A DNA stretch of 25,955 nt from an uncultured Oscillospiraceae bacterium (lineage in GTDB: Bacteria; Bacillota; Clostridia; Oscillospirales; Ruminococcaceae): the NCBI GenBank assembly GCA_934457235.1, contig CAKSHT010000013.1, positions 1-25,955 of the forward strand, written 5' to 3'. Position numbers and translations under genes: made by a program. Positions within the stretch are counted from its first letter, which is position 1; the number at the start of each line of letters is the position of its first letter. The notes under the pieces are model-generated. The model did not search any database. It had not been told where the DNA came from and saw only the letters and a program-made list of their open reading frames with translations. Shown here in pieces: positions 13,465 to 21,701 of the stretch.

Positions 13465-14724
13465 ATGAACTACCAGACTGAGCTTCTTGCGCCCGCCGGC
13501 GACGAGGAGTGCCTGATATCCGCACTGGATTACGGCTGCGACGCCGTTTACCTTGCGGGAAAGAGCTTCGGAATGCGCGCCGGAGCCAAGAACTTTGATA
13601 TGGAGGGACTGGAGCGCGCCGTAAAGCTGGCGCATTCCAGGGGCGTCAAGGTTCATCTGACCTGCAATACGATACCGCTGAACAGCGAGATAGAGCAGTT
13701 CCCGGAGTATATCGCGGCGGCGCAGGAGTGCGGTGTTGACGCTGCGATAGCCTGCGACCTGGGCGTTATCTCAATGATAAAGCAGTACGCTCCGAAGCTG
13801 GAGCTGCACATTTCCACGCAGACCGGCGTAGTGAATTATCAGACGGCGGTCGAGCTTTATAAAATGGGTGCGAAGCGCGTCGTGCTGGCGCGCGAGGTGA
13901 GTCTTTCAGATATCCGCGAGATACGCCGGAAGATACCCGAGGATATGGAGATCGAGACGTTCGTGCACGGTGCGATGTGCGTTAGCTTCTCCGGCAGGTG
14001 CCTTATTTCGGAGTATCTGACAGGGCGCGGCGCAAACCGCGGCGAATGCGCCCAGCCCTGCCGCTGGGGGTACTATCTCATGGAGGAAAAGCGTCCCAAT
14101 CAGTTCTACAAGGTGTTTGAGGACGAGCGCGGAAGCTACATTCTAAACGCCCGTGATATGTGCATGATAGAGCACCTTGACGACCTTATGGAAGCAGGAG
14201 TGACCAGCTTCAAGATAGAGGGCCGCGCAAAATCCGCGTATTATGTCGCGATGACGGTCAACGCCTATCGCGCCGCCATCGACAGCTTCAAGCGCGGCGA
14301 GAGACCGGAGTCATGGGTGCTTGATGAAGTGAACAAGATAAGCCACCGCCCCTACAGCACGGGATTTTTCTATGGAAAGCCCACGGACGGTTCCGGCACA
14401 CAGGATCCCTCCGCTATAACGAACGGCGGACAGTTCTTCGCGGACAGCGGCTACCGCCGTGATTCCGATTTCGTGGGAGTAGTGGACGAATGCGCCGACG
14501 GCGTAATGCACCTCACTCAGCGGAATTACTTCACCCTGGAGGACGAGCTGGAGCTTGTACCGCCGCGCCAGAAGCCTATCCCGTTTGCTCCCTCAACGAT
14601 GATAAGCTCCGACGGCGAGGAAATAACCATCGCCCGCCGTGCAACGGAAAAACTGACGGTGCCCACAGATATCGTGGTGCCGCCGCATACAATACTCAGA
14701 AAGAAGATCATATCCGGCAAGTAA
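13465..14724 (+). CDS. U32-family protein (TrhP-type tRNA hydroxylation factor)
   Basis: A 419-residue protein of the collagenase-like U32 family. In E. coli and Bacillus the close members (YegQ/TrhP, YrrN/YrrO) are needed for 5-hydroxyuridine formation at position 34 of tRNA, so peptidase activity is doubtful. The TIM-barrel start LLAPAGDEE (7-15), the STQTGVVN strand (117-124) and the four-cysteine metal/Fe-S cluster motif are visible: Cys172, Cys179, Cys195 and Cys199 around SGRCLISEYLTGR and GECAQPCRWGYY. The C-terminal small domain is present. The stop of mltG abuts the ATG; the ribosome binding site (GAGGAGG, about 13447-13453) lies inside mltG. Only one U32 gene is present here, where Bacillus has a pair. 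The alternative name is prephenate/ubiquinone-type U32, which fits less well. Confidence 0.88.
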   Translation: MNYQTELLAPAGDEECLISALDYGCDAVYLAGKSFGMRAGAKNFDMEGLERAVKLAHSRGVKVHLTCNTIPLNSEIEQFPEYIAAAQECGVDAAIACDLGVISMIKQYAPKLELHISTQTGVVNYQTAVELYKMGAKRVVLAREVSLSDIREIRRKIPEDMEIETFVHGAMCVSFSGRCLISEYLTGRGANRGECAQPCRWGYYLMEEKRPNQFYKVFEDERGSYILNARDMCMIEHLDDLMEAGVTSFKIEGRAKSAYYVAMTVNAYRAAIDSFKRGERPESWVLDEVNKISHRPYSTGFFYGKPTDGSGTQDPSAITNGGQFFADSGYRRDSDFVGVVDECADGVMHLTQRNYFTLEDELELVPPRQKPIPFAPSTMISSDGEEITIARRATEKLTVPTDIVVPPHTILRKKIISGK

Positions 14725-14741
14725 ATGCAGCTCCGCTGCGG

Positions 14742-14747
14742 AAAGGA
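14742..14747 (+). promoter_or_regulatory. Ribosome binding site that fixes the start of the zinc-ribbon gene
   Basis: AAAGGA seven bases before ATG 14755. The upstream in-frame ATG at 14725 abuts the U32 stop and has no good site of its own, so the ten-residue extension it would add is unlikely. Confidence 0.65.
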
Positions 14748-14754
14748 AGATCAC

Positions 14755-15816
14755 ATGAGCGTCAAGGAATTCAAGTGCCCCGGCTGCGGCGCCAAGCTGA
14801 AATGGAACGCAGACGAACAGAAAATGAAGTGCGACTACTGCGACAACGTATTTGATATCCAGACACTGGAGGAATTTGAGAAAGAGGAGTCCGAGTCCCC
14901 CGCAGACAATTACGAGTGGACTCCCTATGCGGAAAACGGCGAGGTCAGCGGACTGAAGATATACGTCTGCAAGTCCTGCGGCGGAGAGATCTCCGCGACC
15001 AGCGACGCCGCAGCGACCAGCTGCCCGTATTGCGACAGTCCTGTTGTCCTCGACAACAACGTTTCCGGAGTACTGAAACCCGACCTGATAATCCCGTTCG
15101 CCAAGTCCAAGGAGGACGCGCAGCAGGCACTCAAGAAGTTCTGTAAGGGCAAGCCGTTGCTTCCGCCGACGTTCGTTTCCGAGCACCGTATTGAGGAAAT
15201 CAAGGGCCTTTACGTCCCGTTCTGGCTTTATGACTGCGCGGCTTCCGGAAAGATGCGCTTTGACGCCACAAAGGTGAAGCGCTGGTCCACAGACGATTTT
15301 GATTATACAAAGACCGAGCATTACATGGTTATCCGCGAGGGCGGAGCGGTGTTCGATGACGTTCCGGTAAAGGGAACTTCCAGCCTTGAAGCGGATTACA
15401 TGGAAGCAATAGAGCCGTTTGAGGCCTGCGAGGGAAAGCCGTTCCAGGAGGCGTATCTCTCCGGATATCTTGCGGATAAGTACAACGTGGATTCCGTCGA
15501 AGCGCAGCCCCGAGCGAACGAGCGCGTAAAGAACGGCATTGAGGAGCTTCTGCGGAATACGGTCGTCGGATATGACACCGTGACCAGGCAGAGCAGCAGC
15601 GTCAGCCTGGAAACCGGGGAAATACGCTACGCCATGATGCCGGTGTGGATACTTAGCACCAATTACCGCGGCAAGATATACAAATTCGCGATGAATGCCC
15701 AGACCGGAAAGTTCGTCGGAGAGCTTCCCGTAAGCTGGCGTAAGTTCTGGGGTATATTCGCGGCGATAACCGGAGTCGTGACCGTTATAGGCACGCTGCT
15801 CCAGCTGTTTATGTAA
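14755..15816 (+). CDS. Double zinc-ribbon protein with C-terminal membrane helix
   Basis: A 353-residue protein of the group annotated as TFIIB-type zinc-ribbon-containing. Two treble-clef-like ribbons are visible: Cys8, Cys11, Cys26 and Cys29 (CPGC and CDYC), and Cys72, Cys75, Cys90 and Cys93 (CKSC and CPYC). The conserved core follows, with KPDLIIPFAKSKEDAQQ and IKGLYVPFWLYD, and one or two hydrophobic stretches at the end (about 331-353). The protein is probably anchored from the cytoplasmic side. Its function is unknown. In many Clostridia a gene for a TPM-domain membrane protein follows it; here the next gene (12 bases on) encodes only the tail of such a protein. Confidence 0.8.
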   Translation: MSVKEFKCPGCGAKLKWNADEQKMKCDYCDNVFDIQTLEEFEKEESESPADNYEWTPYAENGEVSGLKIYVCKSCGGEISATSDAAATSCPYCDSPVVLDNNVSGVLKPDLIIPFAKSKEDAQQALKKFCKGKPLLPPTFVSEHRIEEIKGLYVPFWLYDCAASGKMRFDATKVKRWSTDDFDYTKTEHYMVIREGGAVFDDVPVKGTSSLEADYMEAIEPFEACEGKPFQEAYLSGYLADKYNVDSVEAQPRANERVKNGIEELLRNTVVGYDTVTRQSSSVSLETGEIRYAMMPVWILSTNYRGKIYKFAMNAQTGKFVGELPVSWRKFWGIFAAITGVVTVIGTLLQLFM

Positions 15817-15828
15817 GGAGGCGGGAAC

Positions 15829-16293
15829 ATGAAGAAGTTTGCAGCATTTGCGGCGGCAACGATCGCAGCGCTTTCACTCACTGCTTCCGTGTCCGCTGAG
15901 AACTGGGTGCTTCAGCCGGAGCAGCCTGTGATCACTTACATAGAGGAAACAGCGCCGGAATCCTCTAATGCGGAGATAACAGTAAACACTTCGGTGGAAA
16001 GGCTGTACCTTGAGGATAACGTTTACTTCACGGAAGAATACACAGCGCTGACCGATGAAGCCCAGGGCGAGGAAAAGAGCGTACCCAAGGCAATTCTGAT
16101 ATCGCTGGCGATAGGACTTGTTATAGCGCTGATCGTGTGCCTGGTCATGAAATCCTTTATGAAAACTTCAAGACCGAAGCACACGGCGAATGATTACATA
16201 AGAAAAAACAGCTTCAACATTACGCGCTCAAGAGATATTTTCATCTACTCTGAGATATCCAAGAAAAAGCGCCAGAAGCAGGAAAATAAGTAA
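15829..16293 (+). CDS. Short signal-peptide membrane protein resembling the C-terminal part of TPM-domain proteins
   Basis: A 154-residue protein with a signal peptide (1-23, cleavage expected after SVSA), an acidic outer segment (24-84), a membrane helix (about 87-108) and a basic cytoplasmic tail. From about residue 84 on, the order KAILISLAIGLVIALIV, SRPKHTANDYIR and NSFNITRSRDIFIYS matches what I recall as the tail of Clostridia TPM-domain (YgcG-like) proteins. The TPM domain that normally precedes it (about 130 residues) is absent. It has a strong ribosome binding site of its own (AAGGAGG, 15816-15822), so this looks like a complete small gene rather than a frame break. It most likely works with the zinc-ribbon protein encoded 12 bases upstream. 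Confidence 0.7.
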   Translation: MKKFAAFAAATIAALSLTASVSAENWVLQPEQPVITYIEETAPESSNAEITVNTSVERLYLEDNVYFTEEYTALTDEAQGEEKSVPKAILISLAIGLVIALIVCLVMKSFMKTSRPKHTANDYIRKNSFNITRSRDIFIYSEISKKKRQKQENK

Positions 16294-16310
16294 ATTACAG
16301 GAGGGAAAGC

Positions 16311-19100
16311 ATGGCGGAGCATAAATTTCTTGACAGTTCACTTGATTTTGACGAGCGCACCCGGTTGCTGATTGAAGAACTCACGCTTGACGAAAAGCTG
16401 AGCCTGCTCACCACCCACATGAACGAGATCCCGCGGCTTGGCATAAAGGAATTCTGGATAGGAGCCGAGGTCGCAAGAGGACTTGTGTGCCGTGACGACA
16501 AGAACGGCGAAGCCCCCACGACAGTATTCCCGGAGCCGTTCGGACTTGCGGCGACATTCGACACTGGCGTAATGCAGAAGATGGGCGAAGTCACCGGAAT
16601 TGAAACGCGTATCTACCGCGGAAAGGGACGTGCTTCCCTGTGCGTATGGGGACCTACGGTAGATCTTGAGCGCGACCCGCGCTGGGGAAGGACCGAGGAG
16701 GGCTACGGAGAGGATCCCTGTCTGACCGGAAACATGGCGGCTGCGTACACTCTGGGTATGGCGGGCACGGACGAGAAATACCGCCGTGTGATCCCGACGC
16801 TGAAGCACTTCTACGCCAACAACAACGAGGATACCCGCGTGAATTGCAGCGCCGGAATCCCGGAGCGCCTGAAGCATGAATACTACCTGCGCGCATTTGA
16901 AAAGCCTGTCCGTGACGGCAGAGCCGCCAGCCTTATGACGAGCTATAACGAGGTGAACGGCGTCGAGCAGATCGTATCACTGGAGCTTCAGAAATACTGC
17001 CGTGAGCAGTGGGGGCTTCTGTTTGCTGTGACCGACGGCGCTGACTTCATTCAGAACGTGCAGTACCACCACAGCGACGAGAACCACACCGAGGCGCTCG
17101 CCAAGATATACAACAATAACGGTGCGGATATCATGACCGACGACGAGGTGATAGTCCGCACAGCCGCCCGCGAAGCGCTGGAAAAGGGACTTATCACCGA
17201 GGAAAGAATAGACCGTGCGATATACGGCGTGCTGAAAGCGCGTTTCATGCTCGGCGAGTTCGACAGGAAAACTCCGTACGACAGCTATCCGGAAAAGCTC
17301 CTGTGCAGCGACGAGCATTATAACGCCGCGCTTGAAGCCGCCGAGAAATCCGTGATACTCCTGCGCAACAGCCGCGGAGTTCTTCCTCTGTCCAAGGAGA
17401 AGAAGCTTGCCGTGATCGGATACCATGCGGACATGAACTTCCGCGACTGGTACACCGGGCTTTCCCAGAAGAACAGCACGATCCTTGACGTACTGACTGC
17501 CGAGGTAGGCCGCGAGAATATAATCTACGACGCCGGAAACGACGTGATAGCGCTGCGCAACGACAAGGGATTCTATTTCTCGGTCAGCGATGACGGCACG
17601 GTGAAATGCGACACTCCGCTGATAAACGAATCCTGCCTGTTCGAACTTTTCGAGTGGGGAAACGGCGCAGTGTCGCTGCGTTCCAAGCTGAATAACCGTT
17701 TCCTGTCTGACAGCGGAGTTATGAAGTGCACTGCCGTTCAGCCGTTCGGCTGGTTTGTAAAGGAGCTTTTCTTCCTGGAACGTGACGGAAATACGTGCAG
17801 ACTAAGGAACTGGCAGAAGCGTTTCCTGTACATCAACGATAACGAAGAGCTTACAGTAACCTCAGCATTGCGTGCGCCGAAGAATTCCACGCTGAGCGTC
17901 GAAGTATTCTCTGACGGAACGGAGCGCGTCAAGCGGCTTGCCACCGAAGCGCACCAGGCAGTGGTGTTCTGCGGGAACAATCCTATGATAAACGCCAGGG
18001 AGACCATCGACCGCAGAGACCTTAAACTCCCGGAAAAGCAGTCCAGGAATCTCGACGCGGTGCTCGGCATGAACCCGGACGCAGTATTGTACATGGTTTC
18101 CGGCTATCCCTATGAGCTGGAGAAACGCCACCTGGCTACAGTAATGCACATATGCCATGCGGGGCCCGCGATGGGTACTGCGGTATCTGAAACGCTGTTC
18201 GGCGATATCTCGCCTGCCGGCCGCTGCCCGATGACCTGGTACAAATCCGCCGATGATCTGTGCGATATTGAAGATTACAACCTGTTCCGCACCCGCTCTA
18301 CATACATGTATTTCGACGGAGAGCCGATGTTCCTGTTTGGCTACGGTATGAGTTACACGGCGTTCCGGTACAAGGCGATAAGGACCGATAAGCTGTCCTA
18401 CGCGAGCGGTGAAACGGTCAATGTTTCATTCGAAGTCGAGAACGTCGGCGGAATGGACGGCGACGAAGTAGTACAGCTATACGCGGCGGCTCCCGGTTCT
18501 ATACCGCTGACAAAGCCGAAGAAGCAGCTTATGGCGTTCAGCAGGGTGTTCATTCCCCATGGCGAAAGCGTTACGGTGGAACTCAGTTTCAACGCGGACG
18601 ACCTCTCGTTCTGGAACATGAACAAGGACAGCTTCGACCTGCTGAGCGGCTGCTATACGCTTATGGCAGGCGCTTCCTCTGCGGATATCCGCCGCACCGC
18701 AGATATACAGATAAACGCCTCGGATTACGACGGACTTGACGTGTCACGTGAAGTTCCGGCGACAGCGGCGGTGGATATGACAGGCGCTGAGTTCAGCGCG
18801 GACAGGCAGCTCCGCGAGTACGTCCTGATAAACGACTGGCAGAGCAGCGTCATATTTGAGTTTTGCCGGCTGAAGAGCTACCATAACATCGAGGTCACTG
18901 CTTCAAATCCCGGCGGCGTGGTAAAGCTGACGTTCGTAACATCGGATAACCGCACGGCGGCTGAGATCGAGATTCCGTCCACCGCCAGCCTTACGGAGTT
19001 CGTTACCGTGACGGCGCCCGCTGAGCCGATCGACGGACTGACCTCGCTGAAATGCATGGTAAGCGGAATGCTTTCGCTCCGCTCGTTCAGATTCTTCTGA
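16311..19100 (+). CDS. GH3 beta-glycosidase (beta-xylosidase/beta-glucosidase-like), cytoplasmic, multidomain
   Basis: A 929-residue protein without a signal peptide, so it probably acts on imported oligosaccharides. Domains: GH3 (alpha/beta)8 barrel (about 20-320) with the substrate-binding Lys165-His166 in LKHFYANNNE and nucleophile Asp242 in AVTDGADF; the second GH3 domain begins at about 333 and is interrupted by a beta-rich insert (about 418-515, with FYFSVSDDG and RFLYINDN, fascin/beta-trefoil-like); the candidate acid/base Glu564 in NARETIDRRDLKLP then follows, with GYPYELE and LFGYGMSYT. A fibronectin-III-like domain (about 690-800) and a C-terminal beta domain like CBM6 (about 815-929) end the protein. 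The architecture favours the beta-xylosidase/beta-glucosidase branch; the substrate needs assay. RBS AGGAGGGA at about 16299-16306. Confidence 0.9.
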   Translation: MAEHKFLDSSLDFDERTRLLIEELTLDEKLSLLTTHMNEIPRLGIKEFWIGAEVARGLVCRDDKNGEAPTTVFPEPFGLAATFDTGVMQKMGEVTGIETRIYRGKGRASLCVWGPTVDLERDPRWGRTEEGYGEDPCLTGNMAAAYTLGMAGTDEKYRRVIPTLKHFYANNNEDTRVNCSAGIPERLKHEYYLRAFEKPVRDGRAASLMTSYNEVNGVEQIVSLELQKYCREQWGLLFAVTDGADFIQNVQYHHSDENHTEALAKIYNNNGADIMTDDEVIVRTAAREALEKGLITEERIDRAIYGVLKARFMLGEFDRKTPYDSYPEKLLCSDEHYNAALEAAEKSVILLRNSRGVLPLSKEKKLAVIGYHADMNFRDWYTGLSQKNSTILDVLTAEVGRENIIYDAGNDVIALRNDKGFYFSVSDDGTVKCDTPLINESCLFELFEWGNGAVSLRSKLNNRFLSDSGVMKCTAVQPFGWFVKELFFLERDGNTCRLRNWQKRFLYINDNEELTVTSALRAPKNSTLSVEVFSDGTERVKRLATEAHQAVVFCGNNPMINARETIDRRDLKLPEKQSRNLDAVLGMNPDAVLYMVSGYPYELEKRHLATVMHICHAGPAMGTAVSETLFGDISPAGRCPMTWYKSADDLCDIEDYNLFRTRSTYMYFDGEPMFLFGYGMSYTAFRYKAIRTDKLSYASGETVNVSFEVENVGGMDGDEVVQLYAAAPGSIPLTKPKKQLMAFSRVFIPHGESVTVELSFNADDLSFWNMNKDSFDLLSGCYTLMAGASSADIRRTADIQINASDYDGLDVSREVPATAAVDMTGAEFSADRQLREYVLINDWQSSVIFEFCRLKSYHNIEVTASNPGGVVKLTFVTSDNRTAAEIEIPSTASLTEFVTVTAPAEPIDGLTSLKCMVSGMLSLRSFRFF

Positions 19101-19120
19101 GCGCCGCCTGAGGAGTAACT

Positions 19121-19861
19121 ATGATAACTTTGGAGAACTGGTATCTCTCGTACAATGGGATAGGCTATGTCGCGCACGGCGTGGTGTACGGGCATACAAG
19201 TCCGCACTGCCCGGACGGCGCGGAGATACATACCTCGCTGATAGAAAGCGCGGAGTACTCCAACGGCGAGATAATACTGTCCACGCTGAATTCCGAGTAC
19301 CATGTGCTTGTGGAGGACATAGGCTGCGAATATTATAACCCGCTGCGTTCGCTGCGCGTATTCGAGAGATTCGCAGAGAATTGCGGTCTGACCGGCTGCC
19401 TTGACGAAGTACGCGCCGGATACGCCGGGCTTGAAAAACAGCTTCTGCTTGAACGCGGCGAGCTTTGCGGCAGGCTCCGGGATAATTCGTTGTTCCTGGA
19501 GTTCTCGGACGACTGCGAGTTCTATTTCCGGCGCGGGCTGTACAAAAGCTCCGCCGGGACTGTGGAGTTCCTGCCGTACATATCGGATTTCGACACGGAC
19601 GGCGGAAAGCTTGTGGTCATTCTGAATTACCTGGTGGATTACTACCCCTATAACGGTGGCAACATAGAGTTTATCCGCCATTCGCAAGGCTCCCTGCCGG
19701 ACGGCGCGCACCTCGGAATTATCCGCAACAGCGGAAGCGCCGCGCTGAATATCCGTTTCAGCTGGGGAAAGACGGTGATAGTTTCGCCGGAAAGCGAGAT
19801 AGAGGTATCCGAGGGAATGGGCATAGACCTCCCGCTCACCAGCAGCGAGCAGGATTTTTGA
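19121..19861 (+). CDS. Protein of unknown function after the GH3 gene
   Basis: A 246-residue, mostly beta-strand-like soluble protein without signal peptide, membrane segment or catalytic motif I recognise. The first 65 residues (LENWYLSYNG, VVYGHTSPHCPDG, EIHTSLIESAEY) resemble a short conserved domain that I recall from small uncharacterised Clostridia proteins, with a pattern LxNW...G..xGH...DG..I.TS; this is from memory only. The rest (66-246) is rich in Asp/Glu and aromatic residues and ends in an acidic segment. RBS GAGGAG at about 19110-19115. It lies 20 bases after the GH3 gene and 9 bases before deoC, so it is co-transcribed, but neither neighbour explains it. Confidence 0.7.
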   Translation: MITLENWYLSYNGIGYVAHGVVYGHTSPHCPDGAEIHTSLIESAEYSNGEIILSTLNSEYHVLVEDIGCEYYNPLRSLRVFERFAENCGLTGCLDEVRAGYAGLEKQLLLERGELCGRLRDNSLFLEFSDDCEFYFRRGLYKSSAGTVEFLPYISDFDTDGGKLVVILNYLVDYYPYNGGNIEFIRHSQGSLPDGAHLGIIRNSGSAALNIRFSWGKTVIVSPESEIEVSEGMGIDLPLTSSEQDF

Positions 19862-19870
19862 GGTGATGTG

Positions 19871-20518
19871 ATGACAAACAGTGAAATTCTGAAGCATATA
19901 GACCATACGCTTCTCCGACCGGTGTCCACAGCCGCGGAGATAGACGCGCTCTGTGATGAGGCGCATCGCCTGCACACGGCGAGCGTGTGTATCCCGCCGT
20001 CATATGTGAAGCATGTCCGCGGGAAATTTCCGGGGCTTAACATCTGCACGGTGATAGGGTTTCCGCTGGGATACAATACAACGGCGGTCAAGTGCTTTGA
20101 AGCGCAGGACGCGATAAACAACGGCGCAAACGAGATAGACATGGTGATAAACCTGGGCTGGGTAAAGGTCGGCAGGTACGACGAGGTACAGGCTGAGATA
20201 GCCGAGCTTAAACGCACCTGCGGAAGCCGCGTGCTCAAGGTTATAATCGAAACATGCTATCTCACGGAGGAGGAAAAGGTGAAGCTCTGCGGCTGCGTTA
20301 CGAACGCCGGCGCGGATTACATCAAGACCTCCACGGGCTTCGGAACGGCGGGCGCAAAAATCGAGGACATACAGCTGTTCCGCGAAAATATCGGCAGTAA
20401 CGTAAAGATAAAAGCAGCCGGCGGCGTGAAGACCCGGAAGGATCTGGAGATGTACCTGGATGCAGGCTGCGGCCGTATCGGTACAAGCTCCGCCGTTAAG
20501 CTGCTGACTGGCGAATGA
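19871..20518 (+). CDS. deoC: Deoxyribose-phosphate aldolase
   Basis: Cleaves 2-deoxyribose-5-phosphate to glyceraldehyde-3-phosphate and acetaldehyde in deoxynucleoside salvage. The 215-residue class I aldolase has IDHTLLRP (9-16), EIDMVINLG (88-96) with Asp90, the Schiff-base Lys152 in YIKTSTGFG and Lys181 in IKAAGGVKT. The start is ATG 19871; a GTG three bases earlier is in frame, but AGGTGA at 19861-19866 suits the ATG at least as well and homologues begin near here. The ribosome binding site overlaps the previous stop. deoB follows after nine bases and makes its substrate. Confidence 0.95.
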   Translation: MTNSEILKHIDHTLLRPVSTAAEIDALCDEAHRLHTASVCIPPSYVKHVRGKFPGLNICTVIGFPLGYNTTAVKCFEAQDAINNGANEIDMVINLGWVKVGRYDEVQAEIAELKRTCGSRVLKVIIETCYLTEEEKVKLCGCVTNAGADYIKTSTGFGTAGAKIEDIQLFRENIGSNVKIKAAGGVKTRKDLEMYLDAGCGRIGTSSAVKLLTGE

Positions 20519-20527
20519 GGTGATCGT

Positions 20528-21691
20528 ATGACCAAGCGAGTATTTCTTATAGTTCTTGACAGCTTCGGCGTTGGTTACATGCCTGACGCCGCAGATTTCG
20601 GTGACGAGGGCGCGAATACGATAAAATCCTGTTACGAAACGGGACTGATGAAAACTCCGAACATGCAGCGCCTGGGGCTTTTCAACATCGACGGCGTGAC
20701 CGTTGGCGAGAAATGCGCTTCCCCGGAGGGCGCGTACCTGAAAATCGCAGAGCGCTCCCGCGGAAAGGACACTACTACCGGTCACTGGGAGATATCCGGA
20801 CTTGTGTCAGAGAAGCCTTTCCCGACGTTCCCGAACGGCTTCCCGCAGGAGGTAATCGACAAATTCTCCGCCGCGACCGGAAGGGGAGTGCTGTGCAACA
20901 AGCCCTACAGCGGAACCAGGGTAATTGCGGACTACGGCGAGGAGCACCTCCGCACCGGAGATCTCATCGTGTATACTTCGGCGGACAGCGTGTTCCAGAT
21001 AGCGGCGCATGAGTCTATAGTCCCGCCGGAGCAGCTTTATGAGTATTGCCGCATGGCGCGGGAGATACTCACCGGGGATTACGCGGTCGGACGCGTTATC
21101 GCGCGCCCGTTTGAGGGCGAGTATCCGTTCACCAGAACGCCGCGCCGTCACGATTTCTCGCTGGTCCCGCCGCGAAAGACCATGCTTGACTATCTCTCCG
21201 ACCAGGGACTGGACGTCATCGGCGTTGGCAAGATATACGATATTTTCGCAGGCAAGGGACTTACAAAGTCCGTCCGCGACATAGGTAACATCTGTGATAT
21301 GAGCCACACGGCAAGTTTTCAGAGCATACCGTTCCACGGGCTGTGCTTCACTAACCTGGTGGATTTCGATATGCAGTACGGACACCGCCGCGACCCGCAT
21401 GGCTATGCGAACGCACTGACTGAGTTCGATATCTGGCTCGGCGGATTCATGGAGCGCATGCTGCCGGACGACGTGCTGATGATCACGGCAGATCACGGCT
21501 GCGATCCATGCTACAGCGGCACGGATCACACAAGGGAGCATATCCCGGTGCTGATGTACGGCGCGGGTATAATCCCACAGAACTTAGGTACAAGAGCCTG
21601 CTTCGGTGATATCGGAGCGACCGTTCTTGACCTCCTGGGCGTTCCGGGGGAGCTTGACGGTGAGAGCTTTGCAAATAAAATAACTGAATAA
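20528..21691 (+). CDS. deoB: Phosphopentomutase
   Basis: Interconverts (deoxy)ribose-1-phosphate and 5-phosphate and so feeds deoC. The 387-residue alkaline-phosphatase-superfamily enzyme has IVLDSFGVGYMPDA (8-21) with metal-binding Asp11, the phosphorylated Thr in the KDTTTGHWE segment (80-88), and C-terminal metal ligands in TADHGCDP and GTDHTREHIPVLMYG. Length matches the family. RBS GAGGTGAT at 20517-20524 overlaps the deoC stop. No nucleoside phosphorylase gene lies nearby, so its source of deoxyribose-1-phosphate is encoded elsewhere. Confidence 0.96.
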   Translation: MTKRVFLIVLDSFGVGYMPDAADFGDEGANTIKSCYETGLMKTPNMQRLGLFNIDGVTVGEKCASPEGAYLKIAERSRGKDTTTGHWEISGLVSEKPFPTFPNGFPQEVIDKFSAATGRGVLCNKPYSGTRVIADYGEEHLRTGDLIVYTSADSVFQIAAHESIVPPEQLYEYCRMAREILTGDYAVGRVIARPFEGEYPFTRTPRRHDFSLVPPRKTMLDYLSDQGLDVIGVGKIYDIFAGKGLTKSVRDIGNICDMSHTASFQSIPFHGLCFTNLVDFDMQYGHRRDPHGYANALTEFDIWLGGFMERMLPDDVLMITADHGCDPCYSGTDHTREHIPVLMYGAGIIPQNLGTRACFGDIGATVLDLLGVPGELDGESFANKITE

Positions 21692-21701
21692 GGAGCATAA
21701 T

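Noticed and set aside
12157..13656. A 499-residue open frame on the minus strand opposite mltG
   Set aside because: It is a codon-bias shadow: mltG on the other strand has all family motifs, and the antisense frame has no recognisable domain or proper ribosome binding site.
13465..14724. Reading the U32 protein as a secreted collagenase
   Set aside because: No signal peptide, intact four-cysteine motif and linkage to mltG fit the tRNA-hydroxylation branch better.
14727..14739. Small GC-rich hairpin (GCAGC/GCTGC) between the U32 and zinc-ribbon genes considered as a terminator
   Set aside because: Only five base pairs and no T-run; more likely chance.
18878..19975. A 365-residue minus-strand frame spanning the GH3 end, the unknown gene and deoC
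   Set aside because: It crosses three well-supported plus-strand gene parts and shows no family motif.
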